Below, piece by piece: positions 1-5,959 of a stretch of DNA of 10,197 bases. Origin of the DNA: Trachipleistophora hominis (taxonomy: Eukaryota > Microsporidia > Pleistophoridae). The notes beneath the pieces were generated by a model, which saw only the letters and a list, made by a program, of their open reading frames with translations, was not told the DNA's origin and searched no databases. Location of the stretch: NCBI GenBank assembly GCA_000316135.1, contig JH994072.1, forward strand, positions 15,891-26,087. Direction: 5' to 3'. The position numbers and the translations under genes are program-made. Within the stretch, counting starts at the first letter, position 1. Each line of letters begins with the position of its first letter.

Positions 1-150
1 AAAATTATAATTATCTTGATCTTAGTGACATATTATATATCATAATATTAAATATTTATATTGTCCGGCGATCTATAAACATTTATTGCCCGCTGTATAC
101 AAGTCTTGTCTTTATTTCCTCGCAAATCACAAAATACTTTTTAATTATAC

Positions 151-1017
151 TTATTTCTCATCGCTTTGACACTTTAAAACGAATAAATTGTGCACGCTAT
201 GGCATATTAGACTTACCAACAAATTGTGTGTTAGATCTACGAATATGGTGTAAAAGATTCCGCTGATCACACGGTAAATGTAATCGTTAATAAGTATTAC
301 ATCGTAGAAATGATGAGCAGTTGCAAAAAGAATCGAGCTGATTACTGCAAAATAGATTATAACTAATAAAAAGGTTATATCTGCTGTTTCGAGCACGGTG
401 TAAGTGTTAAGATCTTTTACAATCAGTTTTCTGTGCACGATGTTATTTTTGATGGTTGTTCCAGCTACACGAGTGGACAAAGTTACATCGCTACGGTCGT
501 CGGTATGCGTTACACTCGAAGTATCTGCTTTTAAATCGCCAGGCTCGTTGTTCATGATCCATATCCGTTCTATACCCACCATTCCATACTTCAAATTTTG
601 AAAGAGAACGTGTCGGAAGAAGAACTCTTCAAAAAAAGGATAGAAAATCACATCTCGTATTATAAAGCGATACGATACGTTCTTTTCCGAAATGCTCCAC
701 TTAGAACTGACACCGAGCAACAAAAAGTACAAAAAGATCACAATCATCGACTTGTACTTGTTGTTGTAAAATAGAATAATTTCATTCAGAAAGTATCGAA
801 AATTTGCTAAGAGAATAAATATTGCGTAGAAAGACTCAATGGTGATTGTTGTGAATATACGTACATTGTATTCTGTACTGGAAGGCTCTAAGTTATGAAG
901 CTCAATTCTCCAATTTTGGTAATATTTCAAACAGTAGTACGTTGTTATCAGGGCAAGACCTGCTACTGTAGAAAGTGCGATGCGCGCTGACATACAATGC
1001 GAAAGTTTGAACGTCAT
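151..1017 (-). CDS. RCE1: CAAX prenyl protease 2 (Rce1-type, CPBP family)
   Basis: Predicted ER membrane protease that removes the last three residues of prenylated CAAX proteins such as Ras-like GTPases. In the 288-residue product I see the three family motifs in order: EExxxR at residues 130-135 (EEFFFR), FxxxH at 231-235 (FATAH) and HxxxN at 273-277 (HSVHN). These supply the catalytic glutamate and histidines of the type II CAAX protease family. Hydrophobic, membrane-like segments lie near residues 12-30, 53-72, 91-103, 213-232 and 250-272. The hydrophilic stretch between motifs 1 and 2 (about 150-212) is rich in Asp, Ser and Thr and is longer than in yeast Rce1, where I recall about 38 residues between the matching positions. 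I chose the ATG at 1017; the open frame runs on to 1047 but only through a TTG. The stop is TAA, with AATAAA on the minus strand at 111-116 and 82-87. It diverges from the gene at 1527. Confidence 0.88.
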   Translation of the reverse strand: MTFKLSHCMSARIALSTVAGLALITTYYCLKYYQNWRIELHNLEPSSTEYNVRIFTTITIESFYAIFILLANFRYFLNEIILFYNNKYKSMIVIFLYFLLLGVSSKWSISEKNVSYRFIIRDVIFYPFFEEFFFRHVLFQNLKYGMVGIERIWIMNNEPGDLKADTSSVTHTDDRSDVTLSTRVAGTTIKNNIVHRKLIVKDLNTYTVLETADITFLLVIIYFAVISSILFATAHHFYDVILINDYIYRVISGIFYTIFVDLTHNLLVSLICHSVHNLFVLKCQSDEK

Positions 1018-1526
1018 TTCTGTCAGGGCATACGCGTGGCAAATCAAAAAAAATATCGATTAAACGAAATAATTTAATACGCGGTGCAAACATACCATAC
1101 GTTTATATGCCGTTATTAAATAATATTTTAGAATAATACTTGGTAGGAGTAACGCTAATTATAAAAATATTGATTTCTGAATGCAAATAATACGACACTT
1201 TTGAAAAGTTGATGGCACTGCATTTTATGGTTCATACACAGAAAATACCAAATCGGGTACGTAAATCGCTTTCCGGAGACATCGTTTCAAAATTTACACG
1301 TAATTTTATATTTCCAAAAATGAAAACCTTTAGTTAAATTTAGTAATTTGCTATTTATCTTCTATATGTCAATAGAACAACACCGGCATTTATTATCGGT
1401 GTACTTTGCCAACGAAAGGCCGTCCTCTCGAATTATTAATCACTTTATCACGTCATGTATTTTGAAGTGCATTCATGATAAGAAAGTGGACAAAAGTTTA
1501 AATAATGAGCGGCATGGAACACGCTG
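1018..1526. other. Divergent intergenic region with small hairpin
   Basis: This 509-base spacer lies between the starts of two divergent genes, so it should carry both promoters. It is AT-rich, and I see no ORF, tRNA or known motif in it. A 6-bp inverted repeat (ACACCG at 1380-1385, CGGTGT at 1397-1402, 11-base loop) lies about 125 bases before the plus-strand start. A TATA-like run (TTTAAATA, about 1497-1504) sits directly before the first ATG at 1505. It is too close to act as a standard TATA box for that ATG unless the leader is almost absent. Confidence 0.5.
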
Positions 1527-1588
1527 ATGTTGCTTGCGCTCTTCTTTTTAGGCTTGTTTGTGCATCCTATGCTAACGACATACATTAA
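1505..1588 (+). other. Short upstream ORF overlapping the start of the cysteine-rich gene
   Basis: A 27-codon ORF begins 22 bases before the ATG of the secreted-protein gene, in another frame. It has a second in-frame ATG at 1514 and ends with TAA at 1586-1588, inside the larger gene. Transcripts starting upstream of 1505 would present these two ATGs to scanning ribosomes first, which could reduce translation of the main ORF. If transcription instead starts between 1515 and 1527, the short ORF is skipped. The peptide resembles nothing I recognise. This is a positional observation only, and coding function is unproven. Confidence 0.3.
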
Positions 1589-2435
1589 CGATGCAATTTA
1601 CGATAGTTCCGATTTTTGGGAATTTTGGCATGAACCGGCTCATCGCATTCTGCAAACAAAGAAAAAACCGTGCGAGTATTACATGCGGGTGCCCAAGTGG
1701 TTTGCCAAAAGGCTGGCCAGGATGCACAAGATTGCGGAGGATCCACGTAAGGATTGTGGCAACTGTCGACTGCAAAAAAAAGTGATGTGGGAGATATTCA
1801 GTGCAGTTCTAGATTCTACCTCACATTTAGAAAGTGAATCATTTTCAATGATGCCGTTTTATAGTCGGTGTCTTGGATCGATGACAGGTCGGCGTGACGG
1901 CAAGGCTTGTGAGCAAACGGTCGGTAGTAAGAAGTTACTCTCCGGCATTTGTATGGATCATACAATGGAGGATGTAATGAGAAGGCGTGATTATACGGGG
2001 TGCTATCCTGGAATAAATATAATGTGTTCGCCACTGTGCCGCGAAGCGTTCGGCAGAGCATACAATGCTTGGTACATTAGTATGAAACTTCGTTTTCCTG
2101 GTATTTTTTTCTTTCTTTTCACAAATTCGTTGAAATCGGTCGTGGACTATTTGACATTACCTTTAACCACATCGTTTCAATTGTTGGCGCCTAGTAAAGT
2201 CGTAGATGCTGTTAAATACACGATTTCACCGTTCAATTGGTACTGTAATGCGGTTCCCTGTCTTCATTTTCTAATGGCTTTGAGCGCCCTGGAAGGAGAT
2301 ATGGTTAGAGTTCGGGAAGGTAGCGAGATCCAGTATTATTTTAAATTATATGATTTTCAAGCTACTTTAGCACAGAATAGCATGGATTATGGTGTGGGCC
2401 CATCCGCCGTTGGTTCAAGCTCTGATTCTTCTTGA
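1527..2435 (+). CDS. Secreted or membrane-associated cysteine-rich protein, unknown family
   Basis: I do not recognise this 302-residue protein. Residues 1-18 look like a signal peptide: Leu/Phe-rich, starting MLLALFFLGLF, with no charge before the hydrophobic core. The body has 11 cysteines, at 49, 77, 80, 115, 128, 142, 159, 167, 171, 240 and 245, including CGNC at 77-80 and CSPLC at 167-171. Disulphide bonding in the secretory route is likely. An aromatic hydrophobic patch (about 190-199) and a weaker one (about 240-255) could be membrane-associated. Residues 155-187 are rich in Tyr and Arg, and the C-terminus (about 288-302) is a Gly/Ser tail. The start is the ATG opening the signal peptide, and the stop is TGA. 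It stands alone on its strand, with the divergent RCE1 gene on one side and a repeat-filled gap on the other. Secretion is inferred. A lineage-specific exported or surface protein is possible but not shown. Confidence 0.75.
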   Translation: MLLALFFLGLFVHPMLTTYINDAIYDSSDFWEFWHEPAHRILQTKKKPCEYYMRVPKWFAKRLARMHKIAEDPRKDCGNCRLQKKVMWEIFSAVLDSTSHLESESFSMMPFYSRCLGSMTGRRDGKACEQTVGSKKLLSGICMDHTMEDVMRRRDYTGCYPGINIMCSPLCREAFGRAYNAWYISMKLRFPGIFFFLFTNSLKSVVDYLTLPLTTSFQLLAPSKVVDAVKYTISPFNWYCNAVPCLHFLMALSALEGDMVRVREGSEIQYYFKLYDFQATLAQNSMDYGVGPSAVGSSSDSS

Positions 2436-2835
2436 GACGAGAGCATAGTAGTTGTTACAGAATCTGACTGTTAGGTTAGTGAATTCTAATTATGATATTC
2501 TTTAACTAAATTTTTTCGTAATTAGCTTTATTTAAGTCTCCCGACTTTGCGTGAGGTAAAATATTTTTTATCATTAATATAATGACTTGTGCACTACAAC
2601 AAAGTCGTTATTAAGTTTGTTTGCGTTTCGGGATTACGCTGCATCGTTTTGTTATCAGAATGGCATAACAGTTATCTCATAATTGCTTGTATTTCTGGTG
2701 TTGGAGATGGGCAGAATATGGAACGTAATCTCGTGGTTAAGTATTGAAAGGTCTGGAACTAGGCTTAAGTGAAAGTTCCTAAAGGAGACGTACCACGGTA
2801 CTCCTGGGAGAAATACCACATAAATTGCGACTCAC

Positions 2836-2970
2836 ATGTTAAGGTTATTGCTGCGATAGTAGTGCACCGTTTTGTTCTTTTGAAGATATGCGCCAAGTTG
2901 TTTATTAGTTTTCTCCATGAACCAAAACCGGTAACCATGATCGTTCCAGCAGATCAGAAAAAAGTGTGTG
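2836..2970 (+). repeat. Dispersed repeat, copy D (plus polarity, most complete)
   Basis: I use this copy as the reference for the family. It has two conserved boxes. Box 1 (2836-2857, core TTAAGGTTATTGCTGCGAT) matches copy E in 20 of 22 positions. Box 2 (2914-2970) begins TCCATGAACCAAA, then CCGGTAACCATG, then GTTCCAGCAGATCAG and AAGTGTGTG. The reverse complement of copy A shares the first 13 bases of box 2 exactly, 11 of 12 in the CCGGT element, and the AAGTGTGT end. About 56 bases separate the boxes and are poorly conserved. No target-site duplication or terminal inverted repeat could be defined. Confidence 0.6.
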
Positions 2971-3121
2971 CTATAAAATAATTCAATTGATATAAATATG
3001 TTTTTAAAGAAATATTTATAAACGCGTATCCCGCAGATTGGAAGAGTATGTTTGCTATGAAGAATGTTGAATTTTTTTAAAAAAGTATGTTTGATTGTAA
3101 CATCACAACATATCGTTTAAT

Positions 3122-3157
3122 CCAACGCACTCTTCTGGTCCGCCTGGAACAATGAAG
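3122..3157 (-). repeat. Dispersed repeat, copy C (partial)
   Basis: Read on the minus strand, this stretch matches the end of box 2 of the family: TTGTTCCAGGCGGACCAGAAG followed by an AGTGCGT-like element. Compare GTTCCAGCAGATCAGAAAAAA and AGTGTGTG in copy D. Only this part of the unit is recognisable. It lies about 150 bases from copy D in the opposite orientation, so D and C form a degenerate inverted pair. Confidence 0.4.
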
Positions 3158-3442
3158 AACGTAGAAACAATAAAACTTTTTCAAAAAAACTTAATAATCA
3201 CTTCTTAGTTTGAAAAGAAAATAAAGTCGCAAGCATATTAATTGTTCGTAAATTTAACCAAAAATGCTATCTGTACCCGTTCATCATTCATAAAAAGATA
3301 AACATTGCGTTAATTACGTTTTTCTTGAATCCATTTGATAAATTAATCACATCTAATTAAATTATTATTAGTGACTCAATTGTTTTAATTTTTCTCTAAA
3401 AATATCTTTAGTTATCATCACTGCACACTTCACTCAACCTAA

Positions 3443-3564
3443 CACACTTTTCTTGTCCGCTGATACCGAACATGGTCACCGGCCTTTGGTTCATGGATAA
3501 CCTTCCGTAATACCGAATTTGATCATCACAGGTTTTACGATAAGCCACAATGTAACTTTAAGCA
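3443..3564 (-). repeat. Dispersed repeat, copy A
   Basis: This copy is oriented opposite to copy D. Box 2 (3443-3497) read on the minus strand contains TCCATGAACCAAA, CCGGTGACCATG and AAAAGTGTGT, nearly as in copy D with a one-base shift. Box 1 (3544-3564), read on the plus strand, is GCCACAATGTAACTTTAAGC. It aligns with the reverse complement of box 1 in copies D and E with one mismatch region and three inserted bases. Box order and approximate spacing are conserved, which makes chance similarity unlikely. Confidence 0.55.
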
Positions 3565-3920
3565 ATTAACATTTTTATATTCATTGCGTATCCATAGAGG
3601 TGCGATTCAATAATAGTGTTTATGCTATTTATCTCATCTTGAAAATCACATTATCCGTCGTTGCAAATCATATTAGGATGTACTATGAAATTTGCGTTTC
3701 CCGATACTTAGATACCAGTGTTTATATATTAACTATGATTGAGCTTGGCAATTTCTGTCGTAAAATCTTCTAATGATTTCTTTTAAATTATTTTAATATG
3801 CTATATCTAGCTGTGCTATTCCATTTATAAAACAAAAGGTTTAATCAATATATATTTATAAGATTAGCTTCTTTTGTTAGAAAGATCGTTTAATTAATTC
3901 CTAACATTACCCACATACCT

Positions 3921-3980
3921 AAACGACCTCTTCTGACGCGCTGAGCGCCGAACATGGTCTCAACAATCGTTGGTTCAGGA
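3921..3980 (-). repeat. Dispersed repeat, copy B
   Basis: This has the same polarity as copy A. On the plus strand it shares CCGAACATGGTC (12 bases exactly) and TTGGTTCA with copy A, plus a TCTTCTG-CGC element before them matching TCTTGTCCGC in A. Box 1 is not recognisable beyond it. It is separated from copy A by about 420 bases of unrelated AT-rich sequence, so the copies are dispersed and not in strict tandem. Confidence 0.5.
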
Positions 3981-4207
3981 TATATTAGTTTCTTAGTACT
4001 ATAATGTTTCGTCTTTATTAAAGTGCTCGATTCTATAAACAGGACAGGAGTGCTGCATCATAATATCTCCTTAAGATACGAATAATTTGACAAATTTAGA
4101 ACATAAGATCAAGTATTAGGCATTCAAAAATTAATTCGAACAAATAATCCTGTGAAAAGAGTTTTTTAGATATTTCCATGTGAAACGTTAAGCAAATCAA
4201 AATTTTT

Positions 4208-4288
4208 ATGCTAAGGTTATTGTTGCGATTTCAATATACTTTTCTCTTCTAATAAAGCCTTCAAGGAACCAATGGTGAACATAATCTC
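4208..4288 (+). repeat. Dispersed repeat, copy E (shortened)
   Basis: This has the same polarity as copy D. Box 1 (4208-4229) is conserved at 20 of 22 positions. Box 2 (about 4263-4288) is strongly decayed, but GGAACCAA and TGGTGAACAT remain. The spacer between the boxes is about 33 bases, against about 56 in D, so the copy has lost sequence internally. Confidence 0.5.
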
Positions 4289-4350
4289 AAATACATAACG
4301 ATTAGATGCAATTAATCATTTCTTGTTCAAATAAACCATAAAAATACGTA

Positions 4351-4393
4351 TAAAACGTATAAAGTGAAAGTAAAACGTATTTTTAAGTGAAAA
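4351..4393 (+). repeat. Two-copy tandem repeat of about 21 bases
   Basis: The word TAAAACGTAT occurs at 4351-4360 and 4371-4380, each followed by an A/T stretch and AGTGAAA. A third partial match (AATACGTAT) lies just before. The array lies about 230 bases before the hydrolase start and could be promoter-proximal sequence or a slippage product. Confidence 0.5.
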
Positions 4394-4621
4394 TAGAAGG
4401 TCTAACAGAGCCTTTCATAATTGTGAACAATAACATGACAATCTTATCGTTTGATACCACATCTTCTACGAAAACGTACACGAATCAACGATGCCAATAT
4501 TCCTAACATTAATACATGTATATAAATTGAAATAGAATGGATAACAGCTGTCAGTTCTCGCTATGCGCTCTTTACATGCTAAATCCAGAGAGTAGTGATA
4601 AACGTGTTGAACTGCACCCCT

Positions 4622-5458
4622 ATGCATGTTAATCTTTCCGTTTACGATGAATCTAATCACCTGCTCATACTTTCTACAACACAAACTGTAAACACGGAAG
4701 TGATCATACTTTATATTGGTGGCATGCTATCGGGTCTGATGCATCCAAAGTTCGTCTTTGAAATGGCAGATAAAATGGATTTTGCGCAATTTGCACAGCC
4801 AATGTTACGTTCTCATCCTTTCTTTGGATTATGGAGCCTTTCAGATGACGCCAAGGATATCGAGAAGGCTATCACGTACATATGCACGAGTTTCCAGGAT
4901 AAATGTAACAGAAGTACAACAGCCGAGGCAGAGAATGATATCAACATTGAACGTGACAAGAAACCAAAGATAATACTGCTCGGGCACTCTACAGGTTGCC
5001 AGTCCATCCTACACTATCTCAACACGCACAAATCATTCACAAAAATCACGTGTTCGATACTTCTTGGCCCAGTAAGTGACCGCGAATATGAGGAGCACAC
5101 TAATCCAAACCTGCAACACAATCTCGAGCTTGCCATGGAGAACTCAAAAACAACATTTTTACATTCCAATTGTCCGGTAAATGCGCAGCGCTACATCAGC
5201 CTTTTTAGTAAATATGGCGATGACGATTTGTTCAGCAGTGATCTCTCAGACGAATTTTTTAAAACAATTAACAAAAGCGGAACGCCTCTTCACTTTCTTT
5301 TGTTGAAAGACGATGAATACGTAATTAATAGCAATGCTGATGTCCTTAAAATGGTAAATAACGCTGATGTACGAGTTATTGATGGTGATCACATGCTGAG
5401 TGGAGGTGTGGACGGTTTAATTAGTGTGTTAAAAGAAATAATCCAAATTTACTGTTAA
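4622..5458 (+). CDS. Alpha/beta hydrolase of the SidJ/DUF1749 (UPF0613) family
   Basis: Predicted soluble serine hydrolase of 278 residues, close to the usual length of about 300 for the family. In order it shows an early beta-strand with YIGGMLSGL (31-39, oxyanion-side loop), the nucleophile elbow GHSTG at 121-125 with Ser123, the family signature GPVSDRE at 149-155, an acidic residue after a strand (LLLKDDEY, Asp230 or Asp231), and a late GDHML with His257. These give a complete Ser-Asp-His triad. GHSTG plus PVSDRE is characteristic of DUF1749, which includes the Aspergillus fusarinine C esterase SidJ. The substrate here is unknown, and a siderophore role should not be assumed. I chose the ATG at 4622; the frame is open from 4583 but has only GTG before that ATG. 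A CCCC tract directly precedes the start. Residues 93-115 are a charged insertion before the nucleophile strand. The stop overlaps an AATAAA. Confidence 0.87.
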   Translation: MHVNLSVYDESNHLLILSTTQTVNTEVIILYIGGMLSGLMHPKFVFEMADKMDFAQFAQPMLRSHPFFGLWSLSDDAKDIEKAITYICTSFQDKCNRSTTAEAENDINIERDKKPKIILLGHSTGCQSILHYLNTHKSFTKITCSILLGPVSDREYEEHTNPNLQHNLELAMENSKTTFLHSNCPVNAQRYISLFSKYGDDDLFSSDLSDEFFKTINKSGTPLHFLLLKDDEYVINSNADVLKMVNNADVRVIDGDHMLSGGVDGLISVLKEIIQIYC

Positions 5459-5462
5459 TAAA
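5457..5462 (+). promoter_or_regulatory. Candidate polyadenylation signal overlapping the stop codon
   Basis: AATAAA begins at the second base of the hydrolase TAA stop codon. If used, the 3' untranslated region would be very short. The motif is common in AT-rich DNA, so chance is possible. The minus-strand RCE1 gene has the same hexamer about 35 and 63 bases after its stop, and the PX gene has one at 7640-7645. Confidence 0.35.
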
Positions 5463-5878
5463 TCTGACTTGGTTACAAATTGTGGTTTTTTAATATAATT
5501 TATAGAAATGCAAGTAGATGAGCTGGTATGACATGGACGTAGCATATCTACAGCTATGCTATGCCTTATCGTCAATCGACGGTTTATAAACCTTCAATCA
5601 AACATTTTCAACAATTCTAAATCAACCGTGATAATTAATTGCACACAGAGAGCCAAGTGCCATTAAAAAGGAATATCCCGATTAAATCTTAGGGAAACAA
5701 CAAACTAGCGTTTAAACAAATTATTAGCAGAAAGGTTGCTGCCTGAATTATCATTTATTAATATAAAACTCTATGAGAAAGTTATATTGCTAACCATATT
5801 CCTTGTTTTGTTGCTTGAATCGTTTTTAGGTTAAAGTTTTATTTTCATAGTTAAAACTATGTATGTGTGGCATGTTAA
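5459..5878. other. Intergenic region with two symmetric elements
   Basis: No gene is seen in these 420 bases. They contain a 7-bp perfect inverted repeat (TAGCATA 5540-5546, TATGCTA 5555-5561, 8-base loop) and, 20 bases on, the perfect 12-bp palindrome GGTTTATAAACC (5581-5592). Either could be a protein-binding site or chance in AT-rich DNA. Confidence 0.45.
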
Positions 5879-5950
5879 GCCGCATTAGCTCAGCGGTAGA
5901 GCGTCAGTCTTGTAAACTGAAGGTCGGTGGTTCGAGACCGCCATGCGGCT
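5879..5950 (+). tRNA. tRNA-Thr (anticodon UGU)
   Basis: A full cloverleaf folds without mismatches. The acceptor is GCCGCAT/ATGCGGC (5879-5885, 5943-5949). The D stem is GCTC/GAGC (5888-5891, 5899-5902). The anticodon stem is TCAGT/ACTGA (5904-5908, 5916-5920) around loop CTTGTAA, with anticodon TGT at 5911-5913. The variable loop is AGGTC, and the T stem is GGTGG/CCGCC with loop TTCGAGA. The anticodon reads ACA and, by wobble, other threonine codons. The discriminator base is T5950. There is no intron and no encoded CCA, as expected for a eukaryotic nuclear tRNA. Internal RNA polymerase III promoters are visible: the A box covers TAGCTCAGCGG and the B box GGTTCGAGACC. Confidence 0.97.
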
Positions 5951-5954
5951 TCGA

Positions 5955-5959
5955 TTTTT
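5955..5959 (+). terminator. RNA polymerase III T-run terminator
   Basis: Five T residues begin five bases after the tRNA discriminator base. This is the normal position and minimal length for pol III termination, and gives a 3' trailer of about 4-8 bases before processing. Confidence 0.75.

Larger units (their letters stand above)
2436..4621. other. 2.2 kb gene-free region carrying a decayed repeat family
   Basis: I see no protein-coding ORF that I can support and no tRNA here. The only moderately long open frame (about 2769-2981) lacks an ATG near its start. The region holds at least five related copies of one repeat, listed separately: three with one polarity (about 3122, 3443 and 3921) and two with the opposite polarity (about 2836 and 4208). 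A short tandem repeat (4351-4393) lies near the next gene. A near-palindrome at 2783-2805 pairs AGGA with TCCT and GTACC with GGTAC around a 2-base centre, with unpaired bases on one side. The remainder is AT-rich sequence without recognisable signals. Confidence 0.6.

Noticed and set aside
404..601. Plus-strand 65-codon ORF inside the RCE1 gene
   Set aside because: It is antisense to a well-supported coding region with intact catalytic motifs, and has no recognisable feature.
1018..1047. Ten-codon extension of RCE1 from TTG
   Set aside because: Nuclear genes of eukaryotes rarely start with TTG, and an ATG at 1017 gives a full-length family member.
902..1093. Minus-strand 63-codon ORF overlapping the RCE1 start
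   Set aside because: It reads the 5' part of RCE1 in another frame and has no domain or signal.
2769..2981. 70-codon open frame proposed as a gene
   Set aside because: It opens with GTG, has an ATG only late in the frame, and coincides with repeat copy D, so I treat it as repeat sequence.
3443..3980. tRNA-derived SINE based on TTGGTTCA resembling a B box
   Set aside because: The sequence departs from the GGTTCGANTCC consensus, no A box lies at the right distance, and no cloverleaf folds.
4583..4621. Extension of the hydrolase from GTG at 4595
   Set aside because: No ATG exists upstream before the in-frame TAA at 4580-4582. The ATG at 4622 begins close to the first expected strand of the family.
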